DNA from: Clostridiales bacterium
GTDB lineage: Bacteria > Bacillota > Clostridia > Christensenellales > Pumilibacteraceae
NCBI GenBank assembly: GCA_015055625.1
Contig: SVHU01000001.1
Span: 1-32,282 of the forward strand
Length of the DNA: 32,282 nucleotides
Direction: 5' to 3'
Shown: piece by piece, positions 1 through 6,833 of the stretch
Position numbering within the stretch: position 1 is the stretch's first letter
Layout of the letters: each line of letters starts with the position of its first letter
The notes under the pieces: generated by a model
Seen by the model: the letters and a program-made list of their open reading frames with translations, nothing else
The model's database searches: none
What the model was told of the DNA's origin: nothing
Translations under genes and position numbers: made by a program

Positions 1-275
1 CAAACCCTAATATTGTCATTAAAGACGTTGCGATAAATTGTTGTGTTAGTGAAATATATTTAAGAAAGCTATTTGAAAAATATGTAAGTATAACTCCATT
101 TAAAATGTTTACAAAGATTAGAATGGAGCAAGCGAAGTTTATGATAGAAGAAAAAAGACCTATTAACGAGATCGCTCTAAGCGTTGGATATTCGGATATA
201 TATCAATTTTCTCGCGCATATAAGAAATTTTACGGATGTTCTCCGTCAATAACTAAAAACACGTATACATCTTAA
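1..275 (+). CDS. AraC-family transcriptional regulator, C-terminal part (5' end outside window)
   Basis: The reading frame is open from the window edge (first full codon at 3) to TAA at 273-275 and gives the last 90 residues of a protein. These residues have the pattern of the AraC/XylS DNA-binding domain: a first helix-turn-helix with 'YLRKLFEKYV..TPFKMF', the linker helix 'RMEQAKFMIEE', and a second helix-turn-helix with 'INEIALSVGYSDIYQFSRAYKKFYGCSP'-type spacing, whose 'ALSVGY' and 'FSRAYKKFYG' segments are the family signature. The sensing domain lies upstream and is not visible, so the ligand is unknown. The gene converges on the GH28-like gene at 313-1389. AraC regulators often control adjacent carbohydrate genes, and a 21-bp direct repeat upstream of that gene fits (inference). 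Confidence 0.9.
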   Translation, partial: NPNIVIKDVAINCCVSEIYLRKLFEKYVSITPFKMFTKIRMEQAKFMIEEKRPINEIALSVGYSDIYQFSRAYKKFYGCSPSITKNTYTS

Positions 276-296
276 TCGAACGTATACGTGTTTTTT
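255..296. terminator. Shared terminator between convergent genes
   Basis: An inverted repeat with arms of 14 bases (255-268 and 282-295, core ACACGTATAC / GTATACGTGT) is followed by a T run on the plus strand and preceded by an A run, so it can act in both directions. The left arm overlaps the last codons of the AraC-type gene; the right arm lies 16 bases past the end of the GH28-like gene. It would end both transcripts. Confidence 0.8.
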
Positions 297-312
297 ATAT
301 GGTAAGAAATTA

Positions 313-1389
313 TTATTCGACTTCGGTTCTATCGTCGATTAAAATGGGGGTGTTTGATGTTGTAGACAGGTTTTCATAAGTAAGGTTTTTAGTTGCACCA
401 GCAAGGGAAAGAACATATCTACCGTTGCCAACAATATTTTTTATAGAGATATTGTATGTTTCGTCGGGTGTGGAATGTCTTGTGCCGTATAAGTGGTTAT
501 CGCCCACTCTTACAGAATATAATCCGCCACCCACAACGTGGGGAGAGTTTTTACTTGTGTCATAAACGTCCTCAATTTCTATATCATGCAGTTTTACACC
601 GCTTTGATTTAGAAGTCTTACAATCGTGCAAAAGGCAGTGGAGCGAACGTTTTTGATTTTTACGTTACAAATATCCGAGCATAACCCTTCAACTGCATGC
701 GTTTTTTCGAGTTTACCTAAAAGTCCTGTAAGTGCAATTGTATCGTCTTCAGTAAATCCAGTAATATTTTCGATTAAAATATCGTGACACCCCTGTCTTA
801 AATCAATTCCGTCCGCATTTTTGATTAAAACTTCATTGTATTTATCTATATCTAATCCGTGATACTCGTTGCCGTTTGAATCGATTCCAATATCACAAGC
901 GCAAAAATCAAGATTTTTCAAAGTGCCGTTAGAACAGTACACGAAGTTTGTTGCCCACCAGCGTTGATTGCGGAAGTTAATATCTGAAATTGTAAAATTT
1001 TCAACGTTAGTAAAGAGAATAAGGTTATTTTTCCAAATAGGCGGTAAACCATCGCGATTATGATTTTTTTCGGATAATCCGTTATAGTTGCCACCATCAA
1101 TTATTGGATTATTTATTCCTTTAATTTTGATGTTTATATCTCTTCCTTTAATTGTTTTTCCTATTTCAGTATCGTGGTTTTTGTTTACAAATACGTTAGA
1201 GTAACACTTATTAGCTAAAACAAGATGACATCCGTCTAAAATAAGAGTGAAGTTTGAAGGAATCCTTATGGCTTGGTCTATTACCCATTTTCCCTTTACG
1301 GTAGCAACATTTTCTTTGTTAAAGACTGCAGTTTTTATTAAATTTGTTATATATTCATATCCGTTGGGGTTAAAAGATGTTAAATCCAT
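313..1389 (-). CDS. GH28-like right-handed beta-helix protein (putative polysaccharide hydrolase or lyase)
   Basis: The 358-residue protein has repeated short strands with N/I/L-rich turns typical of right-handed parallel beta-helix carbohydrate enzymes. The centre resembles glycoside hydrolase family 28: 'NADGID' at the place of the NTD motif and 'EDDTIAL' at the place of the DD motif. The GHG and RIK motifs of true polygalacturonases are not visible, so the chemistry may differ. There is no signal peptide, which suggests an intracellular enzyme acting on imported oligosaccharides or an auxiliary protein. The ATG at 1387-1389 is preceded by a GAGGAG ribosome site (1398-1403 on this strand). 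The gene stands alone, converging with the AraC-type regulator. Family assignment is fairly safe; substrate is unknown. Confidence 0.7.
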   Translation of the reverse strand: MDLTSFNPNGYEYITNLIKTAVFNKENVATVKGKWVIDQAIRIPSNFTLILDGCHLVLANKCYSNVFVNKNHDTEIGKTIKGRDINIKIKGINNPIIDGGNYNGLSEKNHNRDGLPPIWKNNLILFTNVENFTISDINFRNQRWWATNFVYCSNGTLKNLDFCACDIGIDSNGNEYHGLDIDKYNEVLIKNADGIDLRQGCHDILIENITGFTEDDTIALTGLLGKLEKTHAVEGLCSDICNVKIKNVRSTAFCTIVRLLNQSGVKLHDIEIEDVYDTSKNSPHVVGGGLYSVRVGDNHLYGTRHSTPDETYNISIKNIVGNGRYVLSLAGATKNLTYENLSTTSNTPILIDDRTEVE

Positions 1390-1421
1390 AAATTTATCTC
1401 CTCTAAGTTTAGGGTATATTA

Positions 1422-1477
1422 ATTATATCACATAAATTACATTGTGAATATGTAAATTGCGTCAAAAAATATGTAAA
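1422..1477 (-). promoter_or_regulatory. Promoter with 21-bp-spaced direct repeats, candidate AraC operator
   Basis: On the minus strand a TATAAT -10 box (1422-1427) lies upstream of the GH28-like gene, but the -35 position is poor. Instead, TTTACATATT occurs twice (plus-strand positions 1447-1456 and 1468-1477), exactly 21 bp apart, with the near copy overlapping the -35 region. Direct repeats two helical turns apart next to -35 are the usual layout for activator-type AraC proteins. The repeats are seen directly; the link to the neighbouring regulator is inference. Confidence 0.55.
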
Positions 1478-1526
1478 AATTGTCAGTTTGATAATTGTAG
1501 TGTATGATTTACTGTTTTCAAAAAAG

Positions 1527-1554
1527 AAAAACTCTGAAATTATTTCAGAGTTTT
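1527..1554 (-). terminator. Terminator of the tRNA-Val/tRNA-Cys transcript
   Basis: A stem with 12-base arms (AAAACTCTGAAA / TTTCAGAGTTTT) starts at the 3' end of tRNA-Cys on the minus strand and is followed by further T residues. Confidence 0.8.
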
Positions 1555-1627
1555 GGAGGCGCCACCCAGATTTGAACTGGGGGTCGAGGCTTTGCAGGCC
1601 CATGCCTTACCGCTTGGCTATGGCGCC
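1554..1627 (-). tRNA. tRNA-Cys (GCA)
   Basis: The minus strand folds as a 74-nt tRNA: acceptor GGCGCCA paired with TGGCGCC, D arm GCC/GGC, anticodon loop CTGCAAA with anticodon GCA, T arm CCCAG-TTCAAAT-CTGGG, and an encoded CCA end. It is the second of two tRNAs on the same transcript, after tRNA-Val. Confidence 0.96.
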
Positions 1628-1645
1628 ATATATGCTTAAAAAAAG

Positions 1646-1721
1646 TGGTGGGAGTTATAGGGCTCGAACCTATGACCCTCTGCTTGTAAGGCAGATGCTC
1701 TCCCAGCTGAGCTAAACTCCC
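1646..1721 (-). tRNA. tRNA-Val (UAC)
   Basis: The minus strand folds as a 76-nt tRNA: acceptor GGGAGTT / AACTCCC, D arm GCTC/GAGC, anticodon stem TCTGC/GCAGA around loop CTTACAA (anticodon TAC), T arm with GGTTCGAGCC, and an encoded CCA end. It is separated from tRNA-Cys by 18 bases. Confidence 0.96.
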
Positions 1722-1754
1722 ACACACGGTTGCTATCTTGCTGACAGCTTCTAT

Positions 1755-1783
1755 ATATTACCACGAATAAAATAAAAAATCAA
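1755..1783 (-). promoter_or_regulatory. Sigma-A-type promoter of the tRNA-Val/Cys transcript
   Basis: On the minus strand TTGATT (1778-1783) and TAATAT (1755-1760) are separated by 17 bases, about 33 bases before tRNA-Val. Confidence 0.65.
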
Positions 1784-1873
1784 GCGTTTTTAACTAGTTT
1801 TTCAAATTTTTTTTAATAAATTTTTTTGAATGTTTTTATTTGTCAAATTAGCAAATTCGTATAAATAAATCAC

Positions 1874-1918
1874 TTTGTTACAATTAATAACAAATACCGC
1901 ATACTTAAAATTAAGTAT
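1874..1918. promoter_or_regulatory. Two inverted repeats upstream of the YtxC-like gene
   Basis: TTTGTTA (1874-1880) is mirrored by TAACAAA (1888-1894), and ATACTTAA (1901-1908) is mirrored by TTAAGTAT (1911-1918), ending 27 bases before the gene at 1946. They could be operator sites or part of a promoter. No clear sigma-A -35/-10 pair was found here, and AT-rich DNA gives such repeats by chance fairly often. Confidence 0.3.
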
Positions 1919-1945
1919 TTTACATACAATAAGTTTAGGTGAAAT

Positions 1946-2656
1946 ATGTATCAAATTACAATTGGGGCAGAAAAGAGGTTAGAAAGCTGGATATCGCTAG
2001 TAGATAAAAGATTGCGACCGTTTGTTAAAAATAATGGAGTAATTGTTCTCGAAGAAGATAGAAATCGGATTTTGTTGGGTGTGGGAGTAAATGATGATAT
2101 AAATTTTAATGAAGTTGTATCTAAAGTTTTACGCGATTTTTATTTGTTTGATCTAAAGGAAGACTATCTTTTATTAAATATAAAGAAATATATAAAAGAC
2201 AACTTTCTACTACGTATATATGTCAAAGTATTGAAAATGTTTAACGTAGATGAAGAAAAAAGACTTTTTTTAGATCGCTTTCGCATGTGTTCAAATTTTT
2301 CGTTGGATGGTTTTTATAAGTTTAGGCTTGGAATTTTAAAAGAAAAATGGAATGATTTATTAGTATTAACTTATAATAATATAGACCTTATAAGCGATGA
2401 ATATGCTCTAGTTATGCTAATAAAACATTTGTTATCGTGTTTGCCAATTGTAAGCGAATGCGTACTTATTGACTATGTGGATGATAAATATAAATTAGTG
2501 TTTAGAGAAGGTAAAGAGCTTTTAGCAAATAACATAGAAGACGTGGTATGTTTGCTTGTAGAAAATATTCCTATCAGCGTGCTTGTGTCTAAAGTGGCTT
2601 CAAAGACTGGTATTGTTGAGCAAATTAATAGAGTTTTTAGTGTTAAAATTGTGTAA
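1946..2656 (+). CDS. ytxC: YtxC-like protein (putative sporulation protein)
   Basis: This 236-residue protein resembles the YtxC family (putative sporulation protein, about 280-300 residues in bacilli and clostridia). The clearest match is the central segment 'FSLDGFYKFRLGILKEKW' (near residues 119-136), which corresponds to the family's conserved 'GFxxFRL' region. The C-terminal half then has the family's layout of a beta segment ('VLIDYVDDKYKLVF'), an 'EDVVCLLVENIP' helix and a final short domain. The protein is soluble, charged and without a signal peptide; its molecular function is unknown even in model species. The start ATG has a weak upstream AGGTGA site (1938-1943). It stands alone between the tRNAs and yajC. 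Assignment is from remembered family pattern, so moderate. Confidence 0.55.
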   Translation: MYQITIGAEKRLESWISLVDKRLRPFVKNNGVIVLEEDRNRILLGVGVNDDINFNEVVSKVLRDFYLFDLKEDYLLLNIKKYIKDNFLLRIYVKVLKMFNVDEEKRLFLDRFRMCSNFSLDGFYKFRLGILKEKWNDLLVLTYNNIDLISDEYALVMLIKHLLSCLPIVSECVLIDYVDDKYKLVFREGKELLANNIEDVVCLLVENIPISVLVSKVASKTGIVEQINRVFSVKIV

Positions 2657-2691
2657 AATATAAAAAAAATAAAAAAACGACGTGTTTTTGT

Positions 2692-2718
2692 TTGCTTTTG
2701 AGGATAAAATATGATAAT
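2692..2718 (+). promoter_or_regulatory. Possible promoter for yajC
   Basis: TTGCTT (2692-2697) and GATAAT (2713-2718) are separated by 15 bases, with an overlapping TATGAT at 2710-2715. The spacing is not ideal, so this is a weak call; the position 48 bases before the yajC start is sensible. Confidence 0.35.
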
Positions 2719-2765
2719 ATTGTCAATATCAAAAAAAAGATTTGTTAGAAAAGGAGTTAGTAAAG

Positions 2766-3203
2766 ATGTTTAATAGTATTGCAATGCTTAGCAGTGGTGC
2801 TGGTGGTGGCATTATGATGTATATTTTGATCGGTGTATTTGTTGTTCTTATGGTTGTTATGTTTATTTTCTCCAGAAAGAAGAATAAAAAACAGCAAGAT
2901 AGTTATACTACAATGCTTAATTCTTTAGAGCCTGGCGATAAAGTTTATCTTATTAGCAGACTTGTGGGTTATGTTGTAAAGGTAGAAACAACAATTACCG
3001 GTGAAAAGTTTGTTACAGTAGAAACTGGTATCGAAGGAAGAAAGAGTACTCTTACTTTTGACGTTCAGGCAATTCATGCTGTTCTCGAAAAGAAGAATGC
3101 GCCCAAGCCTGTTGAAGCTCCCGCTGAAGTTCCTGCTGTTGAAACAGTTAAAGAAGAGGTAGTTGAACAAGCGCCTGCTCAAACTGAAGAAAAATCAGAA
3201 TAA
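2766..3203 (+). CDS. yajC: YajC, Sec translocase accessory subunit
   Basis: YajC is a small single-pass membrane protein that associates with SecD-SecF and SecYEG in protein export. The 145-residue product has an N-terminal transmembrane helix (about residues 16-36), then a basic stretch 'RKKNKKQQDSY', then the typical soluble domain with 'MLNSLEPGDKVYLISRLVGYVVKVE', which matches the family's 'L..GD.V.T..G..G.V'. The C-terminal 35 residues are a Pro/Ala/Glu/Val-rich tail. The start was set at ATG 2766 because an AAGGAG site (2751-2756) lies nine bases before it; an in-frame TTG at 2742 has no such site. A terminator follows, so yajC is transcribed apart from secDF. Confidence 0.9.
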   Translation: MFNSIAMLSSGAGGGIMMYILIGVFVVLMVVMFIFSRKKNKKQQDSYTTMLNSLEPGDKVYLISRLVGYVVKVETTITGEKFVTVETGIEGRKSTLTFDVQAIHAVLEKKNAPKPVEAPAEVPAVETVKEEVVEQAPAQTEEKSE

Positions 3204-3214
3204 GATTTTTTTAT

Positions 3215-3247
3215 AAACCTGCTTTTTTGATAAAGGCAGGTTTTTTA
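3215..3247 (+). terminator. Terminator after yajC
   Basis: AAACCTGC pairs with GCAGGTTT around a loop that can extend the stem (TTT/AAA), followed by a run of T residues at 3239-3246. Confidence 0.9.
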
Positions 3248-3310
3248 TTTTCTATTTAGTTATTAAAAGTTAAACCTTTGCATATTTTAATGTAGCGGAG
3301 GTTTGATGAG

Positions 3311-3697
3311 ATGAGAGGTAAGTTTGTAAAATATATAAGAGAATGTGCTTTAGCGTTAGTGGTGTCTATACTCTTTTCATTGGTGTTGGTATTGTTATCC
3401 GCAATGCTTTTTAAGATTTTTGGTTTTGACGCAAAGTTTGTGTCTGTGTTTAACGTAGTAATAAAAATTTTATCCATACTAATTGCCTCAATAGTTTGTT
3501 TTAAGACGCCTAGCGATGGTTGGATTAGAGGAATAGTATTTGGAGGATTATTCATTTTATTTTCTCACGTTTTATATGGAATAATTTCTTCAAGTCTAAC
3601 CTTTGGTTTGTCATTTTTTCCAGATTTGGTGTTAGGTGTTGTAAGCGGATTAGTGGGCGGTATTTTGTCGGTAAATTTGAAAAAGCGAAGAGTTTAA
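3311..3697 (+). CDS. TIGR04086-type small membrane protein
   Basis: The 128-residue protein has four hydrophobic segments (about residues 13-35, 43-62, 73-93 and 99-121) and a basic C-terminus 'KKRRV'. Size, four-helix pattern and position directly after yajC match the TIGR04086 (YrzE-like) family of clostridia and bacilli, whose function is unknown. The ATG at 3311 has a CGGAGG site (3296-3301) nine bases before it; the nearer upstream ATG at 3306 is closed by a stop after two codons. In many clostridia the genes between this protein and secD encode the six-cysteine peptide ScfA and its radical SAM maturase; neither is present here. Confidence 0.7.
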   Translation: MRGKFVKYIRECALALVVSILFSLVLVLLSAMLFKIFGFDAKFVSVFNVVIKILSILIASIVCFKTPSDGWIRGIVFGGLFILFSHVLYGIISSSLTFGLSFFPDLVLGVVSGLVGGILSVNLKKRRV

Positions 3698-3710
3698 TTA
3701 GAAAAGCGAA

Positions 3711-3740
3711 AAGTCTTAACCATTGAGTTAAGGCTTTTTA
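3711..3740 (+). terminator. Terminator after the TIGR04086-type gene
   Basis: AAGTCTTAAC (3711-3720) pairs with GTTAAGGCTT (3727-3736) with one G-T pair and is followed by T residues. Confidence 0.85.
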
Positions 3741-3827
3741 TTATGTGTTAATGTTATAATGTAATGTTAATATAGGATAAAAACTAAATATTATATTATA
3801 AATATAAATAAAGTTCGCTTGAAATAC

Positions 3828-3856
3828 TTGCAAAGAATTGAAAGTTGTGTTATAAT
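3828..3856 (+). promoter_or_regulatory. Promoter of secD-secF
   Basis: TTGCAA (3828-3833) and a perfect TATAAT (3851-3856) are separated by 17 bases. Transcription would begin near 3863, giving a leader of about 117 bases before secD. The leader holds a palindrome TCCTTATAAGGA (3917-3928) but no recognised riboswitch. Confidence 0.8.
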
Positions 3857-3979
3857 CATACGGAAAGTTTTAATGAGAATTATGCCTAGCGTGCGCATTG
3901 TAGCGTATGTAACAATCCTTATAAGGAAATAATTTGAAAAGAAAACTAATATAAAGATGTAGCAGAATGGAGGCTATTG

Positions 3980-5497
3980 ATGACAAAGAAGACATCTTCC
4001 ATAGTAAAACTTGCTATCGTTGCCGTAGTAGTAATTATAGGCGCGTTGCTTACGTTTTGCTCGTGGCGCGTACCCGGTACGTATTACAATTTCAATTCTT
4101 TTGCAAGTAGCATTAAGCTTGGTTTGGATTTGAAGGGCGGTATTTATGCTGTTTACGAAGCTGATTCTAACGGTGTAAATAATTTTAGCGAGCGTTTGAG
4201 TCAGACTCAAGACCGTCTTACTGGTTTGTTGACTGAAAAAGGTTATGATCCTACAATTACAACAGAAGGAACAAATAAACTTCGTGTTGAAGTTCCTGAC
4301 GTTTCGGATCCTTCTTCTATTTTCGAACTTATCGGAAAGCCTTGTCAAGTAGTGTTTGTTGTTGATGACGAAGTTGTTATGAACGCAAAGGATAAGCTTA
4401 CGGGAGCAAATGCTAGATATTCGGCACAGTCTGGTTCCGCTGGATATTTGGTAGAATTGCAATTTACTTCTGCTGGTAAGAATGAATTTGGTTCGGTAAC
4501 AGGTGCTAACGTTAATAAACAAATGAGCATTTATTTGTCTTATGATAAGAATATTAAGGTTGGAGATAAGATTACAGATTATTCGGACAATGTTCAGCTT
4601 GTAACTACTGCAACTATCAACGAAGCTATTTATGGAAATGCAACTATAACTGGCGATTTCGATCAAGAAACCGTAGAAAACCTTGCAACTCAGATTGCCA
4701 GTGGAACGTTTGAGCTTACGTTAAGTCTTATCGAAAGTTCTACAATGCCAGCAACTCTTGGAGAACAAGCTTTAGCAACTGGTCTTGTTGCTGGTGCAAT
4801 TGGTCTTTTGATTGTAATTGCATTCCTTATTTGGAGATATAGACTTTTTGGTGTAGTAGCAACCATTTCGCTTGCTATCTATACTGAGCTTATGTTCTTC
4901 TTCCTTGCTGCTCTTCCTTGGGTACAGCTTACTTTGGCGGGTATCGCAGGTATTATACTTTCTTTGGGTATGGCAGTTGATGGAAACGTTATCGTTTACG
5001 AGCGTATTAAGGATGAATATAGGTCGGGTAAATCTCTGTTAGCGTCATATCACGCAGGATTCTCTAAGGCGTTTAGCTCTATTTTGGACGGTAATATTAC
5101 TACTGTAATTGCAGCTATCTCATTGCTTATCTTTGGTGCAGGTACAATTAAGGGCTTTGGTCTTACGTTGCTTGTTGGTATTATCCTTTCTATGTTTACC
5201 TCATTGCTTCTCAATAGATTCCTTGTAAAAGCGTTTGTTAACCTTGTGCCTGAAGGCGAGGGAATATTTGCTCTTAAGAGAAGCCCCGAAGTTGAGGCTG
5301 AACTTAAAGAAGCAAAGGCAAACCTTACTTTTGAAGAAGCTAAGAGTGATAAAGAACCTGAAAAAGTTGAAGTAGAAAATGAAGAAGTTGCTCTTACTGA
5401 AGCAGTTGTAGAAGAGTCGGTTGAAGAACCCGAGCAAATGGGAGATGTTGCCGATCAAGACGTAACTCCTGAAAATAATGATGGAGGTAATAACTAA
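3980..5497 (+). CDS. secD: SecD, protein-export membrane subunit
   Basis: SecD works with SecF as a proton-driven pump that helps complete export of proteins through SecYEG. The 505-residue product has an N-terminal transmembrane helix (about 9-29), the hallmark 'LGLDLKGG' (about residues 47-54), an extracytoplasmic domain, and a C-terminal set of five helices with 'AVDGNVIVYERIKDE' and a 'GTIKGFGLTLLVG' turn typical of SecD. After the last helix there is an unusual cytoplasmic tail of about 75 residues rich in Glu. ATG 3980 was chosen over the in-frame TTG at 3977 because the TGGAGG site (3968-3973) is six bases before the ATG. Its stop overlaps the secF start (TAATG), which implies translational coupling. 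Confidence 0.97.
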   Translation: MTKKTSSIVKLAIVAVVVIIGALLTFCSWRVPGTYYNFNSFASSIKLGLDLKGGIYAVYEADSNGVNNFSERLSQTQDRLTGLLTEKGYDPTITTEGTNKLRVEVPDVSDPSSIFELIGKPCQVVFVVDDEVVMNAKDKLTGANARYSAQSGSAGYLVELQFTSAGKNEFGSVTGANVNKQMSIYLSYDKNIKVGDKITDYSDNVQLVTTATINEAIYGNATITGDFDQETVENLATQIASGTFELTLSLIESSTMPATLGEQALATGLVAGAIGLLIVIAFLIWRYRLFGVVATISLAIYTELMFFFLAALPWVQLTLAGIAGIILSLGMAVDGNVIVYERIKDEYRSGKSLLASYHAGFSKAFSSILDGNITTVIAAISLLIFGAGTIKGFGLTLLVGIILSMFTSLLLNRFLVKAFVNLVPEGEGIFALKRSPEVEAELKEAKANLTFEEAKSDKEPEKVEVENEEVALTEAVVEESVEEPEQMGDVADQDVTPENNDGGNN

Positions 5498-6768
5498 TGG
5501 CTAAGTTTGGTGATTTTCTTAAGAAAGATTTCAAAATTGTCGAAAACCGTAGATATTTGTTTTTAGTACCTATTGTAATTATTATAATTGCATTGATATT
5601 TATGGTTGTTCATATTAACGTAGATAAAGACGCTGCATCTGCATTTAATCTTAGCATGGACTTTACTGGCGGATATAAAGTAACCGTTCAGCTTGGAGAT
5701 AAAATTCAGAGCGATAATTACGATGAATTGGTTGACCAAATTTACGAATCGTTCGATGATGTTGGTGAAGAAACTAAGATAACTGTTAAAAAAATTAAGA
5801 TAACGACTCAAAGTGAAGGAAGCGATAAGTCTTTTGCTGTTTCCTATCAAAAGCCTGCTTCGGTTTCTGAGGGACAGATGGAAGAGTTTAATGACGCCTT
5901 GGCGCTTAAGATTGAAGAAAAAATGTTCAACATTGTGCCTGAAGTTGCTATCAATGGTCAAGAAATTACTATTTCTTATGACAATTTAGCTGTTACTGAT
6001 AAAACGGTTATGACAATCAAGGAAAAGCTTAGCGAGGCTGGTTATGCAGTTAGCGGGGATGTAACTAATATGCCTAAGGCTGACGGAGTTATCTCTTTCA
6101 AGGCTGTACTTGACGGATCTAAAACGTTAGATCAAGCAGAACTTGTTAGTGTTTTAACTATTGCAGATCTATATGCTGGTAGAGTTATTAATAGTGGAAA
6201 AGTAAGTGGAAGTGTAAGTAATACGCTTATTTGGAGCGCTATTGGAGCTATTGCTTTTGCTGTAATCTTGATGTTTATTTACATTGTAATTAGATTTATT
6301 AAGATTGGTGTAAGCGCTGCTGTTGCAACTATTTTGGCTCTTTTGCACGACGTTGCTATTATGTTCTGCTTTATGGCAATATTTAGAGTAGAGCTTGGAA
6401 GTTCGTTTATTGCAGGTCTTGTAACAATTCTTGGATACTCTATCAATAATACGATAGTAATATTTGATAGAATTAGAGAGAACAAAGTTTTGTATATGGG
6501 TAAGCTTAAGCCTGCTGAAATTGCAAATAAGTCAGTAAAAGAAACGTTCTGGCGTTCTGTAAATACAACGTTTACAACGTTATCAACTATCGTGTGCCTT
6601 GCAATTCTTTGTGTACCCGATGTTCAGATTTTTGCATTGCCTATTATCGTAGGTCTTATTGCTGGTGCATATTCGTCTATGGTTATAGCGCCTTCTGTGT
6701 GGGCTACTATGCAACAGGCAAAACTTAAAAAAGTTAAGAAAAACCTAAAGAAATCTAGGGTTAAATAA
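5497..6768 (+). CDS. secF: SecF, protein-export membrane subunit
   Basis: SecF is the partner of SecD. The 423-residue product has an N-terminal helix (about 19-40), the family motif 'MDFTGGYKVTVQ' (about 54-65), and a C-terminal five-helix region with 'ILGYSINNTIVIFDRIREN', which matches the SecF signature. The extracytoplasmic part between the first helix and the bundle is about 190 residues, longer than in E. coli SecF (whole protein about 320 residues). The GGAGG site at 5483-5487 lies inside the end of secD, nine bases before the start. The C-terminus is very basic ('KLKKVKKNLKKSRVK'), opposite in charge to the acidic SecD tail. A terminator follows. Confidence 0.96.
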   Translation: MAKFGDFLKKDFKIVENRRYLFLVPIVIIIIALIFMVVHINVDKDAASAFNLSMDFTGGYKVTVQLGDKIQSDNYDELVDQIYESFDDVGEETKITVKKIKITTQSEGSDKSFAVSYQKPASVSEGQMEEFNDALALKIEEKMFNIVPEVAINGQEITISYDNLAVTDKTVMTIKEKLSEAGYAVSGDVTNMPKADGVISFKAVLDGSKTLDQAELVSVLTIADLYAGRVINSGKVSGSVSNTLIWSAIGAIAFAVILMFIYIVIRFIKIGVSAAVATILALLHDVAIMFCFMAIFRVELGSSFIAGLVTILGYSINNTIVIFDRIRENKVLYMGKLKPAEIANKSVKETFWRSVNTTFTTLSTIVCLAILCVPDVQIFALPIIVGLIAGAYSSMVIAPSVWATMQQAKLKKVKKNLKKSRVK

Positions 6769-6779
6769 TAAAAAATCAA

Positions 6780-6813
6780 GAAGGCCTTCCGAATTTTTTC
6801 GTAGGCCTTTCTT
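6780..6813 (+). terminator. Terminator after secF
   Basis: AAGGCCT (6781-6787) pairs with AGGCCTT (6803-6809), with CGAA/TTCG pairing inside, and T-rich sequence follows. The recJ ribosome site begins only seven bases later, so recJ is either read through or has a promoter not recognised here. Confidence 0.8.
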
Positions 6814-6833
6814 TGTTCTGGAGAGGTTGTTTT

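Noticed and set aside
1488..1727. Short frames on both strands across 1488-1727
   Set aside because: They are translations of the two tRNA genes and their terminator.
2742..2765. Longer yajC start at TTG 2742
   Set aside because: The AAGGAG site at 2751-2756 would then lie inside the coding region; ATG 2766 fits it with correct spacing.
3882..3932. 16-residue frame in the secD leader as a leader peptide
   Set aside because: There is no good ribosome site, no codon run that would suggest attenuation and no terminator hairpin after it.
3974..4666. Minus-strand frame of 230 residues opposite secD
   Set aside because: Antisense shadow of a clear secD; Cys/Asn/Ile-rich without any recognisable motif.
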